Below are positions 26,989 through 35,906 of a stretch of DNA of 64,000 bases, in pieces; within the stretch, counting starts at the first letter, position 1; the number at the start of each line of letters is the position of its first letter. Location: positions 62,001-126,000 of the forward strand of contig NZ_WBXO01000003.1 in NCBI RefSeq assembly GCF_008933955.1, in the 5' to 3' direction. The notes beneath the pieces are model-generated. The model had not been told where the DNA came from. It ran no database searches and saw only the letters and a list, made by a program, of their open reading frames with translations. Made by a program: the position numbers and the translations under genes. The stretch comes from Heliorestis acidaminivorans. GTDB lineage: Bacteria; Bacillota; Desulfitobacteriia; Heliobacteriales; Heliobacteriaceae.

Positions 26989-27450
26989 TTAGATCATTGC
27001 TGGAAAGTCTTTTTGTCGTAATGCCTCATAGAGCACTACCGAAACGGCATTCGATAAATTTAGAGACCGTGCAGAGGCAACTAAAGGAATACGAATAACA
27101 TTCTCCTTATGCTCCTCCAACATCCAGTCCGGCAAACCTTTCGTTTCTTTACCAAAAACGAAAAAATCGCCTTCTTCATAAGTAATTTGATGATAACTTT
27201 TATTACCTTTAGTACTCAGAAAATACATTTTAGAGCCACCGTGGACTTTCTGAAAAGCTGACCAGCTTTCATGTACACGAACATCAAGAAGATGCCAATA
27301 ATCTAATCCTGCTCGTTTTAGCTGTTTGTCATCAATTGAAAATCCTAATGGCTCAATTAAATGAAGCACCGATTGTGATCCAGCGCAAAGTCGTGCGATG
27401 TTTCCTGTGTTAGGTGGAATCTCTGGTTCAACTAATACAATGTGAAACAA
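26989..27450 (-). CDS. trmL: tRNA (cytidine(34)-2'-O)-methyltransferase
   Basis: 153 residues of the SPOUT TrmL family, full length. Motifs: VLVEPEIPPNTGNIARLCAG, LDYWHLLDV, FVFGKETKGLPDW and IPLVASARSLNLSNAVSVVLYEA, which form the trefoil-knot SAM site. It methylates the wobble ribose of certain tRNALeu. Start is TTG with AGGAG 10 nt upstream. First gene of a trmL-pfk-MTAP unit. Confidence 0.94.
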   Translation of the reverse strand: MFHIVLVEPEIPPNTGNIARLCAGSQSVLHLIEPLGFSIDDKQLKRAGLDYWHLLDVRVHESWSAFQKVHGGSKMYFLSTKGNKSYHQITYEEGDFFVFGKETKGLPDWMLEEHKENVIRIPLVASARSLNLSNAVSVVLYEALRQKDFPAMI

Positions 27451-27599
27451 ATTCTATTCTCTCCTATATTAAGTGTATTGTTTTTTGCACCGTCGAAGCA
27501 GGAAAGTGGTAAATATAACTACCTAAATCCCTTCGACTTTTTCCAGCAAAATCCTTCTGGTCTTTTTTCAGTATATATAAAAATATGAGACTATTCAAA

Positions 27600-27628
27600 T
27601 TGACGGTGCTTTAAATATCTGCTACATT
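27600..27628 (+). promoter_or_regulatory. Promoter of the aconitase gene
   Basis: TTGACG (27600-27605), 17-nt spacer, TACATT (27623-27628), 30 bp ahead of the start codon, so the leader is very short. Confidence 0.65.
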
Positions 27629-27658
27629 GAACAAGTACTAAAATGAGGAGGGACAACC

Positions 27659-29584
27659 ATGGGCAAGAATATCGTGCAAAAGATTTTGGACGCTCATCTG
27701 TTAGACGGGGAGCTAATTCCCGGTCAGGAGATCGCTATCAGAATTGATCAAACCTTGACACAAGACGCTACCGGCACCATGTCTTATCTTCAATTCGAAG
27801 CCATGGGTGTGCCGCGTGTTAAGACAGAACTATCTGTATCCTATGTAGATCACAATACTTTACAAAGTGGTTTTGAAAACGCTGACGATCACCGTTTTCT
27901 TCAAACCGTAGCGGCAAAACATGGCATCTATTTCTCCCGACCTGGCAATGGTATTTGCCACCAAGTACATCTAGAGCGCTTCGGTGTACCTGGTAAGACC
28001 ATGTTAGGTTCTGATTCTCATACCCCTACCGGTGGTGGTATCGGCATGATTGCCATAGGTGCTGGCGGTCTTGACGTAGCTGTAGCTATGGGTGGCGGAC
28101 CTTTCTATTTAACATGTCCCAAAGTTGTAGGTGTCAATCTTACTGGTCAACTTTCCCCTATGGTATCTGCTAAGGATGTCATTCTAGAAGTTCTTCGTCG
28201 TCTTAGCGTTAAAGGCGGCGTAGGTAAAGTGATTGAGTATAAAGGACCTGGTGTAGCTACTTTATCTGTACCCGAAAGAGCGACCATTACCAACATGGGT
28301 GCTGAACTTGGTGCAACTACGTCTATTTTCCCTTCTGACGAAGTAACGAAAGCTTTCTTAAAAGCTCAAAACAGAGAATCTGCCTGGGTGGAACTAGTAG
28401 CTGATAGTGATGCTACCTATGAAGAAGAAATTACTATCGATCTTTCTGCTCTAGAACCTATGGTTGCTTGCCCCCATTCTCCTGATGCTGTAAAAACAGT
28501 AACAGAAGTAGGACCTATCAAAGTAGACCAAGTCCTCATCGGTTCCTGTACCAACTCTTCCTATTCTGACTTAATGAAGGTAGCCGGTATCTTAAAAGGC
28601 AAAACAGTTCATCCTACCGTTAGCCTTGGTATCGCTCCTGGTAGTAAGCAAGTTTTTGAAATGCTCGCTCGTAATGGCGCTTTAGCAGACTTAATCGCTT
28701 CTGGAGCTCGTATTCTTGAATCTGCTTGCGGTCCTTGCATTGGTATGGGTCAATCACCTAACTCTGGCGCCGTATCAGTACGTACCTTTAACCGTAACTT
28801 CGAAGGACGTAGTGGTACAGCAGATGCCAAAATCTATCTCTCTAGCCCAGAAATTGCGGCGGCAGCAGCTATTACAGGTGTCCTCACTGACCCTCGAGAG
28901 CTTGGTGACGCCATTGAAGTAGCTATGCCTGAACAATTCTTAATTGACGATAGCATGGTCTTAGCACCTGCCGAAGAAGGTGCTGACGTTGAAGTATTAC
29001 GAGGACCAAATATCAAAGCATTACCTATTAACGAAGCTTTAGCTGACACCTTACAAGCTCCTGTTCTGCTCAAAGTAGGCGACAATATTACAACTGACCA
29101 CATCATGCCTGCAGGATCTAAAATCTTACCTCTTCGCTCTAACATTCCTGCTATATCACAATACGTCTTCTCTGGTGTTGACGCTTCTTTTGCTGATCGA
29201 GCCAAAGAAGCAGGTCGTGGTATTATCGTAGGTGGTCAAAACTACGGACAAGGCTCTTCTCGTGAGCACGCCGCTCTTGCTCCTATGTATCTAGGTGTTA
29301 AAGCTGTAATCACACAGTCTTTTGCTCGCATTCACAGAGCTAACTTGATTAACTTTGGTATCTTACCTCTAACTTTCGTCAACGAAAGCGATTTAGATAA
29401 AATCTCGCAAGGCGACGAATTAGAAATTGTGGATGTAACGACAAAGTTAGGTCAAGAAGAAGCCCTCGAAATCCGTAACGTGACTACCGGCGAGACTTTC
29501 TCCGTCCGCCCAGATCTCACAGCACGCCAAATTGCGATTATCAAAGCAGGTGGGTTACTCAACTACACCAGACTTAATGCTTAA
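27659..29584 (+). CDS. acn: Aconitate hydratase
   Basis: 641 residues, the short anaerobe/mitochondrial-like aconitase architecture with the swivel domain at the C-terminus. Motifs: MLGSDSHTPTGGGIGMIAIG, IGSCTNSSYSDL and ESACGPCIGMGQSP (the three cluster cysteines), DNITTDHIMPAG and GQNYGQGSSREHAALAP. It interconverts citrate and isocitrate with a labile [4Fe-4S] cluster. A GAGGAGGG site precedes the ATG. Codon use is strongly biased to GGT, GCT and CGT compared with neighbours, consistent with high expression. It is monocistronic, with its own promoter and a perfect palindromic terminator; no citrate synthase or isocitrate dehydrogenase is near. Confidence 0.95.
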   Translation: MGKNIVQKILDAHLLDGELIPGQEIAIRIDQTLTQDATGTMSYLQFEAMGVPRVKTELSVSYVDHNTLQSGFENADDHRFLQTVAAKHGIYFSRPGNGICHQVHLERFGVPGKTMLGSDSHTPTGGGIGMIAIGAGGLDVAVAMGGGPFYLTCPKVVGVNLTGQLSPMVSAKDVILEVLRRLSVKGGVGKVIEYKGPGVATLSVPERATITNMGAELGATTSIFPSDEVTKAFLKAQNRESAWVELVADSDATYEEEITIDLSALEPMVACPHSPDAVKTVTEVGPIKVDQVLIGSCTNSSYSDLMKVAGILKGKTVHPTVSLGIAPGSKQVFEMLARNGALADLIASGARILESACGPCIGMGQSPNSGAVSVRTFNRNFEGRSGTADAKIYLSSPEIAAAAAITGVLTDPRELGDAIEVAMPEQFLIDDSMVLAPAEEGADVEVLRGPNIKALPINEALADTLQAPVLLKVGDNITTDHIMPAGSKILPLRSNIPAISQYVFSGVDASFADRAKEAGRGIIVGGQNYGQGSSREHAALAPMYLGVKAVITQSFARIHRANLINFGILPLTFVNESDLDKISQGDELEIVDVTTKLGQEEALEIRNVTTGETFSVRPDLTARQIAIIKAGGLLNYTRLNA

Positions 29585-29618
29585 TACAATCTTGTTTTAT
29601 AATAAGAAATGCAAAAAA

Positions 29619-29650
29619 AAGTGCCTCAGGATCATGATCCTGAGGCACTT
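29619..29650. terminator. Perfect palindromic terminator after aconitase
   Basis: A perfect 32-nt palindrome (arms AAGTGCCTCAGGATCA) between the convergent aconitase and DUF503 genes; A-run upstream and T-rich downstream serve both strands. Confidence 0.88.
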
Positions 29651-29660
29651 CTTCACTTAC

Positions 29661-29942
29661 CTATAAGATTTCCGTAGTCACTTCAATGACTTCCACTTCA
29701 CCAGAATACTCCATTTGTCGAACTGCTTCATCAAGTACTTGTTGGATATGCCTGCGGTTATTACTTACAACAGCCAAACCAATCACTGCAGATTGCCAGA
29801 GATCATGTTGATCTACCTCGGATATGGATAGATTGAAACGACTACGCAAACGTTCTACTATACTTTTTACTACACGACGCTTTCCTTTCAAAGAATCTAC
29901 ACCATGAATATGCAATGATACTTCTCGATACCCCACTGTCAC
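29661..29942 (-). CDS. DUF503 family protein (YlxP-like)
   Basis: About 93 residues: GYREVSLHIHGVDSLKGKRR, then RFNLSISEVDQHDLWQSAVIG, matching the DUF503/YlxP family in full. In other Bacillota it sits near rbfA in the nusA-infB operon; here it stands alone. GTG at 29942 with AGGGAGG 8 nt upstream matches the family start; the open frame extends 12 residues further through the terminator of the upstream gene. Function in ribosome or RNA biology is suspected for the family but not established. Confidence 0.85.
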   Translation of the reverse strand: MTVGYREVSLHIHGVDSLKGKRRVVKSIVERLRSRFNLSISEVDQHDLWQSAVIGLAVVSNNRRHIQQVLDEAVRQMEYSGEVEVIEVTTEIL

Positions 29943-29962
29943 TTTTTTTGCCTCCCTTAAAG

Positions 29963-30002
29963 AAAAGCCATTGGACAAAATTAATCAGTCCAATGGCTTT
30001 TT
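29963..30002 (-). terminator. Terminator of the PRC-barrel gene
   Basis: Arms AAAAGCCATTGGAC / GTCCAATGGCTTTT, 3 bp after the stop codon at 30006. Confidence 0.85.
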
Positions 30003-30005
30003 CTT

Positions 30006-31043
30006 TTATGCTCTCACATGAATAATCATTTCTAAGTATTTACCAGCTTTTTTTACTTTGCTGATTAAGTCCTCCGTAATCACATCACCTGGTTCAGCCA
30101 AAACTTGACCTATATTGCTCTCAATGCGCTTAGTTACTTTTTTGCCAATGTAATATTTATGTTGAAGCTCACCAAACAAAGGTCCTACAGGTTCTGCTTC
30201 TGTCTCTTGCTTTTGACCAGAAGGTTCTTTACTATCCTGAAAAGATGCTTGGCCATTTCCGTTTAAAAGAGCTGACTCTTCTTCTAAAACTTGCAAAAGA
30301 GGTAAGAAGTCACTTTTTTCACTATTTTCTTTCTTCTTATATGCTTGTGCAACTTTAAAGTTGAGCGGTTTGGTAGGTTCTTTAGGTAAGGACTTTTCAG
30401 GAAGTAGTGCAACCTTTTCAGGTTGCACTACTTTGCTCTCTATTATCGGAGGACTTGGCACTCTTTCTTCTGTCTCAATCTTCTTCTCTCTAACTATATG
30501 ATCAGAAGCAGTCTCTTCAGTCAACTCTGCTTTAGGTATTACTTTTTCATCATAAATTGGTAGCTCTTGTACTTGCAGATTTTTGTCCACAAGGAGAATC
30601 TGACGGCCCATTTTAACGATCTGCTCAATGCTAATCAGTCTTTCCCCGAGAGCTTTGTCAAGCGGTTCTATAACAATAGCCATAATCTTACCAGCTGAAT
30701 TAATAAAAAACTCTTTTACCTGTCCAATTAAAACGCCGTTACTGGTTAAGACTCGTGAGCCAATTAAATGAACTTTTTTTTCTATCCACTTAACTAGATC
30801 AGGTCTTTCCTGTAGGGATTGTAAAATATTAGCATCTTCGATGATGGCCGCATATTCTCCTATTCCTTGAATGGCGTCAAAATGCAGAATTTTGGCACCA
30901 TAATACCAATCTTCTGGCTCGATTAATAAACCTTCAATTTCGATCTTCTCCGGGTTGATCAACAGATCGCGAACGAAACCAATCTCTTTTCCATCATCAA
31001 TACTAATAACAGAAATCCCTGGTAAAGACTTGCTGTTAATCAT
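30006..31043 (-). CDS. PRC-barrel domain protein
   Basis: 345 residues from the ATG at 31043, preceded by AAGGGGATG; the frame extends 13 residues upstream. Two N-terminal PRC-barrel repeats (about 5-75 and 85-165) contain SVISIDDGKEIGFVRDLLIN and VLTSNGVLIGQVKEFFIN. A long proline/glutamate/lysine-rich low-complexity linker (about 180-280) leads to a short conserved end with KYYIGKKVTKRIESNIGQVL. PRC barrels occur in photosynthetic reaction-centre H subunits, RimM and many membrane-adaptor-like proteins. No transmembrane segment is seen. Neighbour to glgA (64 bp); function unknown. Confidence 0.82.
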   Translation of the reverse strand: MINSKSLPGISVISIDDGKEIGFVRDLLINPEKIEIEGLLIEPEDWYYGAKILHFDAIQGIGEYAAIIEDANILQSLQERPDLVKWIEKKVHLIGSRVLTSNGVLIGQVKEFFINSAGKIMAIVIEPLDKALGERLISIEQIVKMGRQILLVDKNLQVQELPIYDEKVIPKAELTEETASDHIVREKKIETEERVPSPPIIESKVVQPEKVALLPEKSLPKEPTKPLNFKVAQAYKKKENSEKSDFLPLLQVLEEESALLNGNGQASFQDSKEPSGQKQETEAEPVGPLFGELQHKYYIGKKVTKRIESNIGQVLAEPGDVITEDLISKVKKAGKYLEMIIHVRA

Positions 31044-31107
31044 TGTTTCATCCCCTTGTGTACCCAACAAAAAATGAGACATTTAAGAAGTGCTTAGTAA
31101 CTTTATT

Positions 31108-32574
31108 TTACTGACGACCGACTTTTTGCAAAGCTCGACGATAAAAAGCCATATAATCTTTAGCAGAGCGTTCCCAGGAGAAATCAAGAGTCATAACATG
31201 GCGCACTAGTTTATTCCAATCTTGCTTGTTTTCATAAAGGCGTAATGACCTATTTACCGCATCAAGAAGCTCTGCCGCTTCATAATTGTGAAAGACAAAA
31301 CCATTGCCTTTCTCTGCATCTTGATCGTAATCAAAAACTGTATCAGCTAACCCACCTGTAGCCCGCACAATGGGAATAGAGCCATAGCGAAAAGCTATCA
31401 TCTGACCTAGGCCACAGGGCTCATACCGCGAAGGCATTAAAAAGAAGTCACTAGCTCCATAAACTCGTTGAGCTAAAGACTTATTAAAGCCAATAAAAGC
31501 CCGCACTTGTTCAGGGTAATCCTGCTCAAATTGACGAAACATGTTCTCATAGAAAGGATCACCTTCTCCTACAACAACAAGTTGCGCCCCTTTTTGTAAA
31601 ATATCATGGGCAATATGACCGATCAGATCGAGCCCTTTTTGATCGACAAGGCGAGATACAAGACCTAACAAGGGAGCATTATTAACAGGTAAGCCTAACT
31701 CTTTTTGTAGGTCTGCCTTGACCTGCTTCTTGCCTTCTACATATTCTGCTGAAAAATGATGGGACAGATAAGGATCAGTGCCTGGATTGTACTGGTCTGT
31801 GTTAATACCGTTGAGAATGCCAAAAAGATGGGCTTCTCGCTTACGCAAAAGTCCATCTAACTGCTCTCCATAAGCTTCTGTCTTAATTTCCTCAGCGTAA
31901 GTTGGGCTTACTGTATTTACTAGATCGGCATAGACTATGCCACCTTTGAGGAAGTTGATTTGTCCATAAAACTCCATCTTCTCAGGATCAAATAGCGAAT
32001 CAGATAAGCCTAAAAAGTCAAGCATAGGCCGACCGAAAATACCTTGATATTTTAGATTGTGTACTGTTAATACTGAGGCAATCGACTTATAACCTTCTTT
32101 GTTCTGATATTCTTCTTTTAGCATAGCCGCCGCTGGGCCTGCTTGCCAATCATTGAAATGAAGAACATCAGGATAGAAGTCGATATGCTTTATTAGCTCT
32201 AATAAAGCACGACTAAAAAACCCCCAGCGATCACCATCGTCAGCATAACCATAAATATTGTCACGGTAGAAATAGTGATGATTGTCGATAAAAAAAACTG
32301 GTACTTCTACAGAATCATTTGGGTCTGATGTTGCCTTGATACTGCTTTGCCGAATAATAGCTGTCTCCATTCTGTTCTGTATAGGAACAGGAAAATCAGT
32401 TACGTAGGTACCTTCTGCAATAAACTTATAACTTGGCATAACTATGGCAATGTCCATACCGGCTGAGGCTAGAGCCCGCGGTAGTGAGCCAGCCACATCG
32501 GCTAAGCCACCTGTTTTAGCGTAAGGTTCAACTTCCGTAGACACATATAAGACTTTCAATGGCTGAGCAGACAA
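31108..32574 (-). CDS. glgA: Glycogen synthase (ADP-glucose, GT5)
   Basis: 488 residues: [20 protein letters not shown] (KTGGL ADP-glucose site), the GT5 middle [23 protein letters not shown] and [20 protein letters not shown] (E-x7-E catalytic region). It extends alpha-1,4-glucan chains. Start is TTG with GGTGGG 9 nt upstream. No glgB, glgC or glgP is adjacent, so it appears isolated here. Confidence 0.95.
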   Translation of the reverse strand: MSAQPLKVLYVSTEVEPYAKTGGLADVAGSLPRALASAGMDIAIVMPSYKFIAEGTYVTDFPVPIQNRMETAIIRQSSIKATSDPNDSVEVPVFFIDNHHYFYRDNIYGYADDGDRWGFFSRALLELIKHIDFYPDVLHFNDWQAGPAAAMLKEEYQNKEGYKSIASVLTVHNLKYQGIFGRPMLDFLGLSDSLFDPEKMEFYGQINFLKGGIVYADLVNTVSPTYAEEIKTEAYGEQLDGLLRKREAHLFGILNGINTDQYNPGTDPYLSHHFSAEYVEGKKQVKADLQKELGLPVNNAPLLGLVSRLVDQKGLDLIGHIAHDILQKGAQLVVVGEGDPFYENMFRQFEQDYPEQVRAFIGFNKSLAQRVYGASDFFLMPSRYEPCGLGQMIAFRYGSIPIVRATGGLADTVFDYDQDAEKGNGFVFHNYEAAELLDAVNRSLRLYENKQDWNKLVRHVMTLDFSWERSAKDYMAFYRRALQKVGRQ

Positions 32575-32669
32575 GATTCCAATCCCACCCTTTCCTTTTT
32601 AACCCTTAGAAAACCATATTCGCTAAGTCTGTTCTAATTCCTTCCTTGCCATAGTCAGGCAAGCCCTAG

Positions 32670-32700
32670 AAGGCACTTCTATAAGCTTTCTAAGTGCCTT
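32670..32700. terminator. Hairpin downstream of ktrA
   Basis: Arms AAGGCACTT / AAGTGCCTT with a 13-nt loop, 17 bp after the ktrA stop. The U-tract is poor, so terminator strength is uncertain. Confidence 0.6.
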
Positions 32701-32716
32701 ACTTTATGATAATAGC

Positions 32717-33379
32717 TTACCCAAAGTTCTCATTTTCGAAGAGATGCATTTTACTTTTTTGGCCAAAAACAACGATTAGATCGCCTCGACAAAGCACTGT
32801 ATCAGCCTTAGGTTGAATAGGTTCATCGTTGTGATAAATCATCAAAAAAGAAACTCCAAAGCGATTCGTGGTGTTAAGATCCCTAATTGATTTGCCTTCA
32901 TAGCCTTTGCCAACTTCCATCTGTTCTACAACAAAGCCTTGTGGCATTTCTAAGATATCAATTTTTGATTCTGTTGAGATCATCTGAGCCAAGCGCAAGC
33001 CAATATCTCTTTCTGGGTAGACCACATTCTCGGCACCCATCTTTTCCAAAACACTGCCTCTGCGTTCATTAGAAGCCTTTACAGAAACACGAACGCCTGC
33101 TTCTTTGAGAATGTGAGTTGACACAAGAGCTCCTTCAAAGTCAGCTCCTAGTGCTACGACAGCTTCATCAAAGTTTTTCTCTCCTACAATGCGAATGAGC
33201 TCTTCATCATCTTCGCCTACATCTAGAACAGCTCCAGAGACGATCATGTCACGAACATGATCAAGTGCCTCTTCGTCAATATCTATAGCGAAAATATCAT
33301 GGCCTCTCTCATAGAGACCTTGAATAACACCACGACCAAAACGTCCTACTCCAATAACAAGAACAGACTTTTTTTTCAC
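32717..33379 (-). CDS. ktrA: Potassium uptake regulatory subunit KtrA/TrkA-N
   Basis: 220 residues: Rossmann RCK-N domain (VLVIGVGRFGRGVIQGLYERG, acidic DIDEE at the second strand end) and an RCK-C domain (about 135-215). It is the cytosolic nucleotide-gated ring for the KtrB channel. Start GTG with AGGAGG 8 nt upstream. It lies 12 bp after ktrB in one operon. In Bacillota RCK-C often binds c-di-AMP; not visible here. Confidence 0.93.
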   Translation of the reverse strand: MKKKSVLVIGVGRFGRGVIQGLYERGHDIFAIDIDEEALDHVRDMIVSGAVLDVGEDDEELIRIVGEKNFDEAVVALGADFEGALVSTHILKEAGVRVSVKASNERRGSVLEKMGAENVVYPERDIGLRLAQMISTESKIDILEMPQGFVVEQMEVGKGYEGKSIRDLNTTNRFGVSFLMIYHNDEPIQPKADTVLCRGDLIVVFGQKSKMHLFENENFG

Positions 33380-33391
33380 TGATTAAGCCTC

Positions 33392-34708
33392 CTAGCCGAT
33401 AAGGATCGACTCTTTCATATAACGAGCTTTTCGAGCTTCTCTGCCTGCCAAAATTGTGATCAATGAAAGCACTCCGACCCGTCCGATAAGCATCAATAAA
33501 CCAATAATAACTTGACCGAAAGCAGATAACTCTGCCGTTATACCCATAGACAAACCTACAGTAGCCAAAGCTGAAACAACTTCAAAAAGCACTGGCTTAA
33601 ATGGCAGACCTTCCACCAGCATTACAAAAAAGGTACTGACAAAAACGAGTAAAGCAGCCGTTACAACTACTATAAAAGCCTTTAGTACACTTTCCGTAGC
33701 AATTTCTCGTTCAAAAAGCACAACTTCTTTACGACCTCTAACAAAAGCCCAAACAGCAAGAATGATAGTTCCAAAAGTGGTAGTCTTAATACCACCACCA
33801 ACGGAGCCTGGACTAGCTCCAATAAACATCATCAAGATCATCAGTAAAATAAAGGATTCCGCCCAAATTGTAACTGGCTCTGTCGTAAATCCTGCTGTTC
33901 GAGTAATTGCTTGAAAGAGACTATATACCAATTGGTGAACCCAGGGTAGTTCATCTACACCTCGTTCTATAGACGTAACATAGTAGAAAAAAGAACCTAC
34001 TAAAGCGATAGCAGAAGTAACCCACAGTACGAGTCGACTGTGCAAGCTAAGCCGTTTCCACTTGCGACTTACAAAAAGCTCCTGTAAGACAACAAAGCCC
34101 AGACTTCCAATTAAGATTAATACCGTAAAAACAAAAATAATGGCACTGGAATCTTTATATGGTGCTAAGCTCTCACCGGTAAGATCAAAGCCAGCTCCAT
34201 TAAAAGCACTAACAGCGTGAAAAGTAGTGAAGAAAAGCCCCTCTAGCCAACCATTGTCCCAGATACCAGGTAAGAGCATGGCAAGAGCAATAATTCCTAT
34301 CAACTCAATGATTAGGGTAAGAATCACTACGTTTTTTACTAACTTGACAACGCCCGAAATGCTAAAATGATTCCTTTCTTGCGCTATAAGGGCACGATGG
34401 CCAAGCTGGATTTTCATCCCTAGCGCCGTCAGCACCAGGGTAGCCATCACCATCAGACCGAGTCCTCCGATTTGCATGAGTAGTAGAATCACCGTATGGC
34501 CAAAAAGGCTCCAGTAAGTATCGGTAGGAACGACAATTAGACCGGTAACAGTCAAAGCTGAAGTTGCTGTAAACCAAGCTTCTAAGAGCGTCGCTGAACC
34601 AGGCTTTACGGTAGCCCAAGGTAGTAAAAGCAAGAAAGTGCCAGTAATGTTTGCCAGTAAATAACTCATTAAAACTAAAGGACCTGGCTTTGTTCTAAAG
34701 AACCTCAT
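33392..34708 (-). CDS. ktrB: Potassium uptake channel subunit KtrB/TrkH
   Basis: 438 residues with about ten hydrophobic helices. Four pore-loop filter motifs are visible: SALTVTGLIV, SAFNGAGFDL, TRTAGFTTEP and LATVGLSMGI, each centred on the conserved glycine. It is the K+ (Na+-coupled) translocating subunit of a Ktr system in the cytoplasmic membrane. AGGAG precedes the ATG. Confidence 0.94.
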   Translation of the reverse strand: MRFFRTKPGPLVLMSYLLANITGTFLLLLPWATVKPGSATLLEAWFTATSALTVTGLIVVPTDTYWSLFGHTVILLLMQIGGLGLMVMATLVLTALGMKIQLGHRALIAQERNHFSISGVVKLVKNVVILTLIIELIGIIALAMLLPGIWDNGWLEGLFFTTFHAVSAFNGAGFDLTGESLAPYKDSSAIIFVFTVLILIGSLGFVVLQELFVSRKWKRLSLHSRLVLWVTSAIALVGSFFYYVTSIERGVDELPWVHQLVYSLFQAITRTAGFTTEPVTIWAESFILLMILMMFIGASPGSVGGGIKTTTFGTIILAVWAFVRGRKEVVLFEREIATESVLKAFIVVVTAALLVFVSTFFVMLVEGLPFKPVLFEVVSALATVGLSMGITAELSAFGQVIIGLLMLIGRVGVLSLITILAGREARKARYMKESILIG

Positions 34709-34829
34709 CGAAGTATGATTCTCCTGTTCTCATAACAAATCTATATCATTCACCATAAAAAGTGTTCCATCATAGTTTATATTAGCCCAAACGGTGCTTT
34801 ACGTTACAGGAAAGCAAAGGAGGTAAATT

Positions 34830-35432
34830 ATGATGAGCACCAAAGATGCCCTTTACTCTTTTGCAGAGCATATTCAAAAAGAACATCCCTACTATTTAAG
34901 AAGACCTCATAGCTTCCCTGAAGAGTGGCATAACTTAAAGTTTACTTTTTTAGGTCATGGTGACTATATGGTTGTTTTTCGCTACCGAGATTTGGCTATT
35001 AAAATCCCTAAAAATAGTGATTATCCTTTAGAAAAAGATAAAGAAAGACTATTAGCCCTCAAGCCCTGGACTTCTTACGAAAAATATGTAGCCCATAGTT
35101 CCAATTGGATTGCCACCCGTTTTATCCAAGGCGAGCGCCTCGATAAGCTCTGGGAAGAAGATCGTCTGGTGTTAACAGACGAAGCCATACTTCATCTTGA
35201 ATTTGACTTGCGACACTCCATGATTACAACAGCCTATCTGCCCTGGGATGTAGAGTTTTTTAACCTTATCAAGACACCTCAGGGACAACTAAAACTAATC
35301 GACACAGGTGAGTTTCTTAATCGTAAAGAGCTCCCTATTCATGAGCAAAGAGAAGCCTTTCAAGCTTCATTAAGTCGTATTAACAAATCAATTCTACAAC
35401 TTTCCGAGCATGTAAATCGTTCTATTCCTTAA
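34830..35432 (+). CDS. Small protein-kinase-fold protein (200 aa)
   Basis: FTFLGHGDYMVVFRYRDLAIK followed by IPK resembles a kinase N-lobe (G-loop strand, then lysine strand). PWDVEFFNLIK and LKLIDTGEFL resemble the catalytic HxDxxxxN and DFG segments of protein-kinase-like/aminoglycoside phosphotransferase folds in shortened form. At 200 residues it is below the size of a standard kinase, though the order of motifs is right. Start ATG has AAAGGAGG upstream. It is a lone plus-strand gene convergent with a GNAT gene, overlapping its stop by 11 bp. Substrate unknown; a pseudokinase is possible. Confidence 0.7.
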   Translation: MMSTKDALYSFAEHIQKEHPYYLRRPHSFPEEWHNLKFTFLGHGDYMVVFRYRDLAIKIPKNSDYPLEKDKERLLALKPWTSYEKYVAHSSNWIATRFIQGERLDKLWEEDRLVLTDEAILHLEFDLRHSMITTAYLPWDVEFFNLIKTPQGQLKLIDTGEFLNRKELPIHEQREAFQASLSRINKSILQLSEHVNRSIP

Positions 35433-35892
35433 CAGAGCAATCTACATTAAAAAGCATAGCAATCTCATCACAATTAGGGAATTTTGGACATTCGATGCAT
35501 TCTTTCCACACTTTTTGAGGTAATTCATCTTTGGTAACCTTTAGAAAGCCACAGCGAGCAAAAAAGCCTTCTTGATAGGTAAGTGCAAAAACGCGTGGAA
35601 TCTTTAAGCTTTTAGCTTCGTCGAGCAATGCTTCAACAAGAGCACGTCCGACGCCTTTTTTTTGCGATTCTTTAGCAATGGCTAGAGCTCTAATCTCAGC
35701 AAGATCTTCCCAGAGAATGTGTAAAGAAGCGGTGCCGATAATTTTTCCCTCTTCTTCTACTACCATAATATCGCGCAAACCTTCATACAAGCGAGAACGA
35801 GGCCGCGCCAACATTAAGCCTTCACCAGCATAGTAGCTGATTAAGCTGTGAATAGCTTCTACATCAGTCATTTTCGCTTTTCTTAAATTCAT
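35422..35892 (-). CDS. GNAT N-acetyltransferase, short N-acetylglutamate synthase-like
   Basis: 156 residues from ATG 35892 (AAAGGTGG upstream). GNAT motif A is visible as IRALAIAKESQKKGVGRALV. The flanking LHILWEDLAEIR and the C-terminal cysteine cluster CIECPKFPNCDE match the short ArgA-like amino-acid acetyltransferases of Clostridia, remembered from family knowledge. It may make N-acetylglutamate for arginine synthesis, but no arg genes lie nearby. It follows endonuclease IV by 14 bp. Confidence 0.82.
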   Translation of the reverse strand: MNLRKAKMTDVEAIHSLISYYAGEGLMLARPRSRLYEGLRDIMVVEEEGKIIGTASLHILWEDLAEIRALAIAKESQKKGVGRALVEALLDEAKSLKIPRVFALTYQEGFFARCGFLKVTKDELPQKVWKECIECPKFPNCDEIAMLFNVDCSVKE

Positions 35893-35906
35893 GGTTTTTG
35901 CCACCT

